A program made the translations under genes and the position numbers. From NCBI GenBank assembly GCA_026710565.1, contig JAPOQV010000292.1, positions 1 through 6,012 of the forward strand: 6,012 nt of DNA, read 5' to 3'. Every line of letters begins with the position of its first letter. Within the stretch, counting starts at the first letter, position 1. Source of the stretch: Spirochaetaceae bacterium. Its GTDB lineage: Bacteria; Spirochaetota; Spirochaetia; SZUA-6; Bin103. Positions 1 through 6,012 of this stretch are shown here, piece after piece. The notes below the pieces were generated by a model, which was given only the letters and a program-made list of their open reading frames with translations, made no database searches and was not told where the DNA came from.

Positions 1-683
1 GGCACGCCCCTGGAGGACGAGCCGTGGGGGAACGTCCTTACCTCGGCCATCCGCACGCGGTCTTACGCGAAACTCGCGCAGAGCGCCGGCGTGGCGACGA
101 TCCTGGGGCGTCAACTTCTTCGACGCCGACCACGACAGTGACGAGGACCTGTTGTCGTCGCGACATGGCGGCTCGCGGACGACCTGTTTTCTCCAACGAC
201 GGCGACGGCACCTTTCCGGAACGTCGCCCGCCAGGCGGTCGGATCCCGAACGGCGGCAGCGCGATCGCGACTACGACCGCGACGGCGACATGAGTGGCGG
301 TGGTCACAGACGGCCCCTGCAGCTCTTCGCAACGACACGGGCCTTCGCGCGGGTCGCTGCAGCTCGACCTGGTCGGACGGACAGCAACCGCAGTGCGATC
401 GGCGCGTGGTCAAGGTGCGCGGGCACTCGTGCTGATGCGCCAGGTGAAGGGCGGCTCCAGCGGCCACTCGCAGAGCTCGCTCGCCGTCCACTTCGGGCTC
501 GGCAGCGTGACGCAAGCCGACTTGGTGGAGGTGTTCTGGCCGGCCGGAGGTGTCGTGCGCTGGCACGGCCAACCGTCCGGACAGCGACTGCACCTCGTGG
601 AGGGCTCGGCCTGCTCCGGTACTCCCGCTGCCAGTCGCTGCATCGAGACGGTCGCGGAGCGGCGAAGGCCCGCCCTGCGCTGA
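1..683 (+). pseudogene. FG-GAP/ASPIC-UnbV (CRTAC1-like) protein, C-terminal part, multiply frameshifted
   Basis: No single frame encodes a product here, but pieces from all three forward frames join into a typical CRTAC1-like C-terminus. An FG-GAP-type calcium-binding loop reads WGVNFFDADHDSDEDLL (frame 2, from 104). It is followed by FSNDGDGTF (frame 3, about 192-218), GGSAIA (frame 3, to about 267), DYDRDGDM (frame 2, 269-292), VVTDG (frame 3), LQLF (frame 2, 317-328) and RNDTGLRAG (frame 1, 328-354). The ASPIC/UnbV domain follows as LQLDLVG (frame 3, 357-377), TDSNRSAIGA (frame 2, 377-406) and VKVR (frame 1). The rest is frame 3 and clean from about 423: LMRQVKGG, SQSSLAVHFGLG, VEVFWPAG, LHLVEG, with TGA at 681-683. 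Proteins of this family are usually secreted or surface-exposed beta-propellers of unclear function. The start lies upstream of the window. The conserved residues are intact while the frame is lost, which fits either very recent inactivation or base-calling errors near a contig end. Family assignment is firm; pseudogene status is not. Confidence 0.75.
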
Positions 684-704
684 GCCGTGACCGGGCGGTC
701 AGGC
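684..704. terminator. Weak inverted repeat between convergent genes
   Basis: TGACC (688-692) and GGTCA (697-701) can pair around a GGGC loop. GCC (684-686) and GGC (702-704) extend the stem past one bulged G at 687, giving 8 bp in all. It sits in the 15-base gap between two convergent genes and overlaps the stop codon of the minus-strand gene. There is no T-run on either side, so a terminator role is only suggested by position. Confidence 0.3.
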
Positions 705-2255
705 CGAATACGCGAACACCTTGGCCTGGAACAGCTTCAGCCGCACCGCGATCTCGTCGCCGGCCGCGCTCAGGTCCGTGCTGCCGCGCCACGACACCGG
801 CCGGTCCAGGTTATCGCCTGACAGCAGATCGCAGTCCGCGAAGCTGAAGCCGGGGATGGGGTCGGCGTCCGGGTGGATCCGCGACGGCACGGTGCGGATC
901 AGCTCCGCCTGGATGTGGCCGCCCGGCGCGCAGCGGTAGTTGAGCCGCAGCGCGTCGCGACTGCGCTTGACCGTGGGGATGGTGAACCGCCCCTCCATCT
1001 CCGCCTCCACGCCGCAGAAGCGGTGCGGGAGCCAGCGCGCGAGCTGCAGCACCCCCGGGCGGTGCGGTATCTCGGGATCCGAGGCGCGGTAGTTGTGCAG
1101 GCCGACGTGGCCGCGGTACATGGTCGCCCAGTAGCCGTCCGGCAGCTCGATCAGGCCGCCCCACGGCCGCGCGCCGCCCGAGTCGGGGCTGCCGGGCTCC
1201 CCGCACGGGATGACCGGGCTGCGGTCGGGCCGGAACCAGTGCGTCATGTCGCGGCTGAAGGCGATCTGCGCGTCGTTGTAGTCGCCGACCTGGTGATAGG
1301 TCTCCACGAACGCGCAATGCAGGTCGGGGTTGCCGGGATAGCGGAAGTACGAGCAGCCGTAGAAGGAGAGGTCCGGATCGTCCTGCGGATCGGGCGCCAG
1401 CACCAGCGAGGCCGGCGGCCAGTGCCAGAACTCGTCGGTGCGGGTCAGCCCGGTGGCTCGCCGGCCCATGCCGCCGACGCGGATGTAGGCGTAGTAGCCG
1501 CCGGTCTCCTCGTCGTACTGCGCGGCGCTGCCGCCGTCGGAGCTCATGTCGCCGACGCGCCCCACCGACGTCCAGCGGACGCCGTCCGGAGAGGTCCACC
1601 CCTCGACCCAGTGGCGGGACTCCGCGCGCGGCCCGGTGTAGGCGTCTCCCTCGTACTCCTGGCGGCGCCAGCGGTTGTATGCCTCCACGGTGTCCAGCTC
1701 CTCGCCGGTGTCGGGATCGAAGCTGGCGCCTACCTGGCCGATCGCCTTGAAGCGCTCCTCCGGCGTGCCGCGTGGATCCTCGAAGGGCGTGCCGGTGGGA
1801 GGGTTGGCGATGATGTTGTTCGCGCGTGAGCCCTGCCACTCGACCTGCCCAAGCTCCGGGCGCTGCCACTGGTAGCCGTCAGCGCTCTCCGCGTAGCACA
1901 GGTGGTGACCGCCGCCCAGGCCGGGGTTCTTGTCCTCACTGCGGTGCGCGTAGGCGGCGTACAGCATCTTGTAGGTGTCGCCGTCCCGCCAAACGCGCAG
2001 CGGCACCATGTTGCCCCCTCCTTCCCACCGGTCGTTGGAGGTCAGCGCCGGTTCGCTCTTGGCCGCCTGCTCGACGCGGATGCGCACGCCGATCGGCGCG
2101 TCGTACAGCTCGTAGCGCCCCTGGCGGTTTACGCCGCGGTTGCCGGGATGGGTCTGCGACCAGTCGATGAACGGCACCCACTCCTGAGTGGACAGGTCGC
2201 GCGCGATCGCCGCCGCCTCGCCCTGGGCGTAGTCCGGTGTCTGCTGGTTGGCCAT
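699..2255 (-). CDS. Glycosyl hydrolase-like five-bladed beta-propeller protein (GH32/GH43/GH62-type)
   Basis: A 518-residue protein from ATG at 2255 to TGA at 699-701. The centre shows repeated propeller-blade patterns of the GH43/GH32 superfamily: GGNMVPLRVWRDGDTYKMLY (residues 81-100), LCYAESADGYQW (119-130) followed by NNIIA, WTSPDGVRWTSVG (220-232), YYAYIRVGGMGRRATG (254-269), DEFWHW (274-279) and IAFSRDMTHWFRP (331-343), then GGLIELPDGYWATMYRGHVG (366-385). The blade pattern of aromatic, S-x-D-G and W is clear. The C-terminal 110 residues look like the beta-sandwich appended to such proteins, with LRLNY (436-440), GFSFADCDLLSGD (469-481) and a final VRLKLFQAKVFAYS. No signal peptide is visible, so it is probably cytosolic. 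I could not assign the catalytic acid residues with confidence, so substrate and activity are open. The upstream AGGGG sits only about two bases from the ATG, a weak ribosome-binding site. It is divergent from the PhyH gene and may share regulation with it. Confidence 0.8.
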   Translation of the reverse strand: MANQQTPDYAQGEAAAIARDLSTQEWVPFIDWSQTHPGNRGVNRQGRYELYDAPIGVRIRVEQAAKSEPALTSNDRWEGGGNMVPLRVWRDGDTYKMLYAAYAHRSEDKNPGLGGGHHLCYAESADGYQWQRPELGQVEWQGSRANNIIANPPTGTPFEDPRGTPEERFKAIGQVGASFDPDTGEELDTVEAYNRWRRQEYEGDAYTGPRAESRHWVEGWTSPDGVRWTSVGRVGDMSSDGGSAAQYDEETGGYYAYIRVGGMGRRATGLTRTDEFWHWPPASLVLAPDPQDDPDLSFYGCSYFRYPGNPDLHCAFVETYHQVGDYNDAQIAFSRDMTHWFRPDRSPVIPCGEPGSPDSGGARPWGGLIELPDGYWATMYRGHVGLHNYRASDPEIPHRPGVLQLARWLPHRFCGVEAEMEGRFTIPTVKRSRDALRLNYRCAPGGHIQAELIRTVPSRIHPDADPIPGFSFADCDLLSGDNLDRPVSWRGSTDLSAAGDEIAVRLKLFQAKVFAYSA

Positions 2256-2356
2256 GGCCCCTGACTGTGTCCGCTCCGTGGGCGTCCTGCAAGCAGTGCG
2301 CCACCTGTGCCGGCGCGTTGCGGCGGCGCGGCGGAGCCGGTAGGCTGCTCGGAAGG
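2256..2356. promoter_or_regulatory. Divergent intergenic region, presumed to hold both promoters
   Basis: These 101 bases separate the start codons of two divergent genes, so at least one promoter in each direction is expected here. The stretch is very GC-rich with no strong sigma-70 match. The best plus-strand pair, TTGCGG (2318-2323) and TAGGCT (2341-2346) with a 17-base spacer, matches only half the consensus positions. It would leave a nearly leaderless mRNA for the PhyH gene. A short inverted repeat, CTGC-AA-GCAG (2287-2296), could be an operator half-site pair but is too short to call. Confidence 0.4.
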
Positions 2357-3139
2357 ATGGCGCTCTCCATCGAGGAACTGCGCTTCTTCAAGCGCAACGG
2401 GTACCTGATCAAGCGCAAGGTGATGGACCCCGGCCTGATGGCGGAGGCGCGCCGCCGCCTGTGGGACGATCCGCCGTCGTCGCTGAACCCGGACGACCCG
2501 CGAACCTGGGTCGGACCGCTGCCGGCGGCCGACCACTCGCCCGATCCGGACAACCATCGCAAGGAATACCGCTGGCAGTACCGGCGCATCGGCTCCGAGC
2601 CGTGGATCATCCGCATGCTGGCCACCGATCCGGCGATCTTCGCCATGGCGGAGCAGATGCTCGGACCAGGCGAGCTGCAGGAGCCCGAGCGCATCCGCGG
2701 CATCTACTGCACCCTGCCCTTCGGCGACCGGCCGCGGCCGCCGGTCGGCTGCCACTGCGACGGGCACGCGTTCCACCTGGGCGTGGTCGGCTACATCGAC
2801 GACGTCGGCCCCGACGGCGGCGGCTTCTGCGTGTGGCCGGGCAGCCACCGGCGCTTCTACCACACGTTCACGACCGGCTACCAGAGCGACACCACCCCGG
2901 CGCAGGAGGGGGTGAGGGACGAGGTCAACCGGGACGGCCCCGTGGACTGCTTCGGCGAGGCCGGCGACATCGTCTTCTGGCACCACCGCCTGGGCCACAT
3001 GGCCGGCCACAACTACACCGGCCGCATCCGCCAGGCGGTGCTCTACGACTACAAGAAGCGCGACCTGGACGACGTGCAGGGCCAGCCGCCGTGCGCGGAC
3101 ATGTGGGAGCACTGGTCGCCCGCGCTCCGCGCTATCTGA
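2357..3139 (+). CDS. Phytanoyl-CoA dioxygenase (PhyH) family Fe(II)/2-oxoglutarate-dependent oxygenase
   Basis: A 260-residue protein, ending with TGA at 3137-3139. PhyH enzymes use O2, 2-oxoglutarate and non-haem Fe(II) to hydroxylate small organic substrates, in the cytoplasm. The N-terminus has the family opening LSIEELRFFKRNGYLIKRKV (residues 3-22). The facial triad is visible as HCD (His133 and Asp135, in GCHCDGHAFH) and a distal histidine, most likely His214 in GHMAGHNYTGRIRQAV. Arg223 or Arg225 is the probable 2-oxoglutarate carboxylate ligand. GGFCVWPGSHR (155-165) and EAGDIVFWHHRL (201-212) are further double-stranded beta-helix motifs. Length fits bacterial members. The ATG at 2357 is chosen because homology to the family begins right after it; upstream in-frame codons encode low-complexity residues. 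GGAAGG abuts the ATG, too close for ideal spacing. The substrate cannot be read from the sequence; bacterial paralogues act on many compounds besides phytanoyl-CoA. Confidence 0.9.
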   Translation: MALSIEELRFFKRNGYLIKRKVMDPGLMAEARRRLWDDPPSSLNPDDPRTWVGPLPAADHSPDPDNHRKEYRWQYRRIGSEPWIIRMLATDPAIFAMAEQMLGPGELQEPERIRGIYCTLPFGDRPRPPVGCHCDGHAFHLGVVGYIDDVGPDGGGFCVWPGSHRRFYHTFTTGYQSDTTPAQEGVRDEVNRDGPVDCFGEAGDIVFWHHRLGHMAGHNYTGRIRQAVLYDYKKRDLDDVQGQPPCADMWEHWSPALRAI

Positions 3140-3152
3140 AGCCCCGGACGTG

Positions 3153-3185
3153 AAGAGGCCGCACCCTGAGCGGGTGCGGCCTCTT
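3153..3185. terminator. Perfect 14-bp stem-loop, probable bidirectional terminator
   Basis: AAGAGGCCGCACCC (3153-3166) pairs perfectly with GGGTGCGGCCTCTT (3172-3185) around a five-base TGAGC loop. It starts 13 bases after the stop of the PhyH gene and ends 36 bases before the stop of the convergent binding-protein gene. The stem ends in AAGAG/CTCTT, which gives a short U-containing tail in both directions, although no long T-run follows. Position between convergent genes and symmetry both support termination of both transcripts. Confidence 0.85.
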
Positions 3186-3221
3186 GCATCATGTGCTGCT
3201 CGACGAGCGGCGTGAGCCCGG

Positions 3222-5099
3222 TTACTCCTTCAGGAAGACCGCCGGCTTCGGGGCGACGTTCCACCTGGCGTTGAAGTTGCCAAGCTTGGGGTTCACCAGG
3301 AAGATGCGGGGCGCGAACGCCGTCCAGCCGACTGACCAGACGTCCTCGATCGCGCGGCGCTGCCATTCCTTGTACGCCTCCCCCAGCTCCTCGTCGGTGG
3401 CGGCGGCCTGGATCTGCATCCACACCTCGTGGTTGTCCTTGATGCGCTGCGGCGGCTCCTCGCCCTCGGCGCCGTCGGTGCGCAGCCACGCCTGCCAGCC
3501 CTTCGCCCACGGGCGGCCGAAGTTCGAGGACGGAGAGGCGCTCGACAGGCGGTCCGGCACCTGGTTGTCCCAGGCGTCCGCGCTCTGCTGCTGCCAGATC
3601 TCCCACTCGTTGGTGGCCGCGAAGTCGCCGGACTGTTCCCAGCCGACGACGCGGTGGTTGCCCATCAGGCCGATCTTCGGCAGCTCCTCGACCAATAGCT
3701 GCCCCGCGATCTCCCACTCGCCGGCGTGCGGCTCGGTGGTGATCAGGAAGGTAATCGGCTTGCCATCCGGCCCCAGCCGGAACCCGTCGGAGTCCTTGTT
3801 GGTCAGCCCGATCTCGTCCAGGAGCTGATTGGCCGCATCCAGATCGTTGTTGAGCAGCGGCGTCGACAGCGCTTCCGGGACGAACCACGGATGCTCCGGC
3901 TTGACGATGCCCTGCACCTTGAGGGGCGCCTGGCCGGCGTACAGGATGTCGTTGAGCTTCTGGCGCGGGACGAAGTACGACCACGCCTGCCGGAAGCGCT
4001 TGTCCCGGAACAGGTTGCGCTTGAACTCGTCGTCCGTGTCCATGTTGAAGAAGGTCAGGTTCGAGCTGTAGGCGGCGCCGGGACGCGCCACCAGCTCCAT
4101 GCGCACCTTGCCCTCGTCATGCGCCCGCTTGGCCAGCTCCAGGCTGTCCAGCGGCACGGTCGCGACCCAGCTCTGTCCCTGCAGGGCGCGCAGCTTGCGC
4201 GCCTCCGCGTCCGCGACCAGAAACACGCGGTTGCCGCGGATGTAGGGAAGCTGCTGATTGGCCTCGTCCACCGCCCACCAGTACGGATTGGCGATGTACA
4301 CGGTCGGATCCGCCGGCGGCGGCTCGTGCGCGACGAACGGCGAAAGCTGAGGCGCGTCCGGATTGGAGTTGATCGTCCCGTCCCGTGCCCAGTCCAGCAA
4401 CTTCTGCCAATTCTCGAACGGCGACTCCGCCACGCGGGCCGCCAGGGTGTCCGCGTCGGTGTAATCGGGGTGGAACTGGCTGAGATACGCCTTGCTCTGC
4501 GCCAGGAAGTGGCGCTCGGCGCGGTCCCCGGTCAGGATCAGGTGGTAGTTCGGGGACGGCTCTTCCAGCGTGACCCGCATCGTGTAGTCGTCGATCGCCT
4601 CCACCACCGACCCGGGCATGATGCCCTGATGCGGGGCCGCGGCCCCGATGGCCTCCATGTACAGGTCGTTGAGCTGCAGGTCATTCCACCAGAACAGCAC
4701 GTCATGCACCGTGAACGGCGAACCGTCGGAGAACTTCATGCCCTCGCGGAAGTAGAACGTCCAGACCGTGAAGTCGTCGCTCGACTCCATGTCACGCAGC
4801 CCGTACGGGTTGTTCTCGCGCGTAAGGGGCAGCGTGTAGTCGGTCGGTCCCTGGATGTTGGCCTGGTCCGGCGAGTCACCGGTCGACCAGGCGTCGGTGT
4901 AGCGGCCGACCTCGACCATGCGCATGTCGCCGCCGTTCACGTACACGAACGGCTCGATCGGCAGCCGTTCCTCCACCGGCGGCAACTCGCCGCGGGCGAC
5001 CTGCTCGGCATGCCAGGGCGCCTCCTTGTATTGTCCGATGGCGGTGCCGCCGACGACGATCAGCAGACCGGCCACCACTAGTGCTGTGGTTCTTTGCAC
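3222..5099 (-). CDS. ABC transporter substrate-binding protein, family 5 (SBP_bac_5; peptide/nickel/oligosaccharide type)
   Basis: A 625-residue exported solute receptor that hands its ligand to a DppB/DppC-type permease pair. I start it at GTG 5099, because AGAAGGAG lies seven bases upstream and the protein then opens with a clean signal peptide: MQRTT followed by the hydrophobic ALVVAGLLIVVGGTAIG (about residues 6-22). An in-frame ATG at 5144 would place 15 polar residues before it and lacks such a site. Family motifs, numbered from the GTG: WTFYFREGMKFSDGSPFT (113-130) in the N-lobe, IANPYWWAVDEANQQLPYI (269-287), FRDKRFRQAWSYFVPRQKL (364-382) and GLTNKDSDGFRLGPDGKPIT (431-450). There is no lipobox cysteine, so it is periplasmic or otherwise released rather than a typical lipoprotein. 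The C-terminal part (about 500-560) is rich in Trp, Gln and Asp. It ends at TAA 3222-3224. The ligand is not identifiable. It follows a permease gene on the same strand after a 95-base gap. Confidence 0.92.
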   Translation of the reverse strand: MQRTTALVVAGLLIVVGGTAIGQYKEAPWHAEQVARGELPPVEERLPIEPFVYVNGGDMRMVEVGRYTDAWSTGDSPDQANIQGPTDYTLPLTRENNPYGLRDMESSDDFTVWTFYFREGMKFSDGSPFTVHDVLFWWNDLQLNDLYMEAIGAAAPHQGIMPGSVVEAIDDYTMRVTLEEPSPNYHLILTGDRAERHFLAQSKAYLSQFHPDYTDADTLAARVAESPFENWQKLLDWARDGTINSNPDAPQLSPFVAHEPPPADPTVYIANPYWWAVDEANQQLPYIRGNRVFLVADAEARKLRALQGQSWVATVPLDSLELAKRAHDEGKVRMELVARPGAAYSSNLTFFNMDTDDEFKRNLFRDKRFRQAWSYFVPRQKLNDILYAGQAPLKVQGIVKPEHPWFVPEALSTPLLNNDLDAANQLLDEIGLTNKDSDGFRLGPDGKPITFLITTEPHAGEWEIAGQLLVEELPKIGLMGNHRVVGWEQSGDFAATNEWEIWQQQSADAWDNQVPDRLSSASPSSNFGRPWAKGWQAWLRTDGAEGEEPPQRIKDNHEVWMQIQAAATDEELGEAYKEWQRRAIEDVWSVGWTAFAPRIFLVNPKLGNFNARWNVAPKPAVFLKE

Positions 5100-5106
5100 G
5101 ACTGTG

Positions 5107-5114
5107 CTCCTTCT
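5107..5114 (-). promoter_or_regulatory. Strong ribosome-binding site for the substrate-binding protein
   Basis: On the minus strand the sequence reads AGAAGGAG, a near-ideal complement to the 16S rRNA 3' end, followed by seven bases (CACAGTC) and GTG at 5099. This decides the start in favour of GTG over the in-frame ATG 45 bases upstream. It is the best Shine-Dalgarno site I see in the window and suggests high translation, as expected for a binding protein needed in excess over its permease. Confidence 0.8.
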
Positions 5115-5136
5115 CTCGGGTTGGATGTAGATCGTT

Positions 5137-5147
5137 TGATTCAATCA
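5137..5147. promoter_or_regulatory. 11-bp palindrome in an AT-rich patch, possible operator
   Basis: TGATTCAATCA is a perfect inverted repeat (TGATT-C-AATCA) in an unusually AT-rich stretch (about 5121-5148) of a very GC-rich window. It lies 38 bases upstream of the GTG of the binding-protein gene, outside any preferred coding frame. That position suits a regulator site for an internal promoter. Eleven bases is short, so chance is possible. Confidence 0.3.
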
Positions 5148-5157
5148 GGATCGGCGC

Positions 5158-5175
5158 CCGGCGGCAACCCGCCGG
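5158..5175 (-). other. GC-rich hairpin in the permease/binding-protein gap
   Basis: CCGGCGG (5158-5164) pairs perfectly with CCGCCGG (5169-5175) around a four-base loop, in the gap between the permease stop and the binding-protein start. No T-run follows on the minus strand, so it is not a classical terminator. Hairpins in this position of importer operons often protect or partly terminate mRNA and so set different levels of permease and binding protein; that role is inferred. Confidence 0.4.
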
Positions 5176-5194
5176 CCGTTCCTGACGGCGGCAC

Positions 5195-6012
5195 TCACTC
5201 GGCGACCCGTATGCGGGGGTCGAGGACGCCCAGCAGCAGGTCGGAGATCAGCGTGCCGATCACGGTCAGCGTCGACAGCAGCATGACGATGGCGCCCGCC
5301 ACCTGCGTGTCCTGGTTCATCGCCCCCTGCAGCATCAGCGGGCCGATGGTGGGAATGTTCAGGACGGTGGAGACCAGCACCTCGCCGCTCAGCAGGGCCG
5401 GCAGCAGCCAGCCGATGCTGGAGATCCACGGGTTCGCCGCCATGCGGATCGGGTACTTGATCAAGAGCCGCGTCTCCGGCACCCCCTTGGCGCGCGCGGT
5501 GGTCACGAAGGGCTGGCGGATCTGGTCAAGCACGTTGGCGCGGATGGTGCGCACCCCGCCGCCGATCGACTCGAAGCCCAGGATCACCAGCGGCATCCAG
5601 AGGTGCGCCAGCAGGTCCAGAAACTTCTTCCAACTCCAGGGCTGGTCGATCATGTCGGCCGAGAACAGCCCGCCCGGCACGAAGTCGATCAGCTCGAACG
5701 ACAGGTACATCAGCACCAGTGCGAACAGGAAGTTGGGCACCGCCATCATGAAGAAGGCGATGAAGCTGAACACGTTGTCGAACAGGGAGTACTGGCGGAT
5801 CGCGGCGCCCACCCCCGCCGGCCAGCTCACGGCCATGCCGATCAGCATGGTCAGGAACGCGATCGCCACCGTCGTCAGGATGCGGTCCTGGATCACCGCG
5901 CGCACCGGCAGGTCCCAGTAGAAGGAGTGCCCCCAGCTTCCGCGCAGGAAGTCGCGCGCCCACTTCAGGTAGCGCACGTGAAGCGGCTCTCCGTAGCCGA
6001 AGCGCCGCCGCA
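5195..6012 (-). CDS. ABC transporter permease, DppB/OppB type (5'-truncated by window end)
   Basis: The inner-membrane permease subunit of a family-5 importer; normally it pairs with a DppC-type permease and two ATPases. The visible 271 residues begin with RRRFGYGEPLHVRYLKWARD, the conserved region just after the first membrane helix in DppB proteins, so the start and first helix lie beyond 6012. The GTG at 5977 is an internal codon and not a start. Five hydrophobic segments follow (visible residues about 45-63, 80-103, 132-150, 195-216 and 237-261), the usual remainder of a six-helix permease. The cytoplasmic ATPase-coupling (EAA) loop is seen as FVTTARAKGVPETRLLIKYP (about 168-187), followed by RMAANPW. 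DIS-type C-terminal pattern ISDLLLGVLDPRIRV ends at TGA 5195-5197. It precedes the binding-protein gene on the same strand with a 95-base gap, so both are probably in one operon that continues upstream. Confidence 0.93.
   Translation of the reverse strand, partial: RRRFGYGEPLHVRYLKWARDFLRGSWGHSFYWDLPVRAVIQDRILTTVAIAFLTMLIGMAVSWPAGVGAAIRQYSLFDNVFSFIAFFMMAVPNFLFALVLMYLSFELIDFVPGGLFSADMIDQPWSWKKFLDLLAHLWMPLVILGFESIGGGVRTIRANVLDQIRQPFVTTARAKGVPETRLLIKYPIRMAANPWISSIGWLLPALLSGEVLVSTVLNIPTIGPLMLQGAMNQDTQVAGAIVMLLSTLTVIGTLISDLLLGVLDPRIRVAE

Noticed and set aside
1..683. Programmed frameshifting or a new multi-frame gene in the first 680 bases
   Set aside because: There is no slippery-site pattern, and about ten changes in both directions are far more than any known programmed case. 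Errors or recent indels explain it better.
873..1829. A 318-codon plus-strand open frame opposite the glycosidase-like gene
   Set aside because: Compositional shadow: Val/Arg/Ala-rich, no motifs, and fully antisense to a well-supported gene.
811..1869. A 352-codon minus-strand open frame overlapping the glycosidase-like gene in another frame
   Set aside because: Its translation is Arg/Ala/Gly-rich low complexity. The main frame carries blade motifs over the same bases.
2318..2346. TTGCGG-17-TAGGCT as a defined promoter for the PhyH gene
   Set aside because: Only three of six bases match in each box, and such matches are frequent by chance. It is mentioned inside the intergenic entry but not called as a separate feature.
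2129..3112. A 327-codon minus-strand open frame opposite the PhyH gene
   Set aside because: It overlaps the triad-bearing PhyH frame and the start of the glycosidase-like gene, and has no family features.
3726..5081. A 451-codon open frame on the plus strand opposite the binding-protein gene
   Set aside because: It is antisense to a protein with clear family-5 motifs and signal peptide. Its translation is rich in Arg, Val, His and Leu without recognisable motifs, as expected for a shadow in GC-rich DNA.
1..6012. CRISPR arrays, tRNA or rRNA genes, insertion sequences, phage or toxin-antitoxin genes
   Set aside because: I saw no regularly spaced repeats, no clover-leaf-like or rRNA motifs, no transposase or integrase motifs, and no small paired genes on either strand.

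Overview
This is a GC-rich bacterial window, with no plasmid, phage or transposon features. It holds four intact or edge-truncated genes and one multiply frameshifted gene. The mix is an FG-GAP/ASPIC-UnbV protein, a five-bladed-propeller glycosidase-like protein, a PhyH-family dioxygenase and a family-5 ABC importer. That mix is common in uncultivated environmental bacteria, for example sponge- or marine-associated Spirochaetota, Chloroflexota, Poribacteria, Planctomycetota and Acidobacteriota. I cannot place it below domain level from sequence alone.

Layout. Bases 1-683 (+) carry the C-terminal part of a CRTAC1-like FG-GAP/ASPIC-UnbV gene. It is still readable as protein, but its reading frame changes about ten times in roughly 400 bases. 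After a 15-base gap, a convergent gene on the minus strand (699-2255) encodes a 518-residue cytosolic protein resembling the GH32/GH43/GH62-type five-bladed propeller families. A 101-base divergent intergenic region separates it from a plus-strand PhyH-family Fe(II)/2-oxoglutarate dioxygenase (2357-3139). A perfect 14-bp stem-loop (3153-3185) lies between that gene and a convergent minus-strand transport unit. In transcription order, the unit is a DppB-type permease (5195-6012, N-terminus outside the window) and then a family-5 solute-binding protein (3222-5099).

How the genes may work together. The permease and binding protein clearly form part of one ABC importer. Family-5 binding proteins carry oligopeptides, nickel, opines or, in several lineages, oligosaccharides. 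A sugar-hydrolase-like protein without a signal peptide lies next to the importer locus, and a dioxygenase is divergent from it. Uptake of a glycoside or other small organic compound followed by cytoplasmic breakdown is therefore a reasonable hypothesis, but no substrate can be read from the sequence.

I found no convincing previously undescribed system. The points most worth a second look are the dense frameshifts in the first 420 bases, the GTG start of the binding protein with its strong ribosome-binding site, and the palindrome and hairpin in the permease/binding-protein gap.
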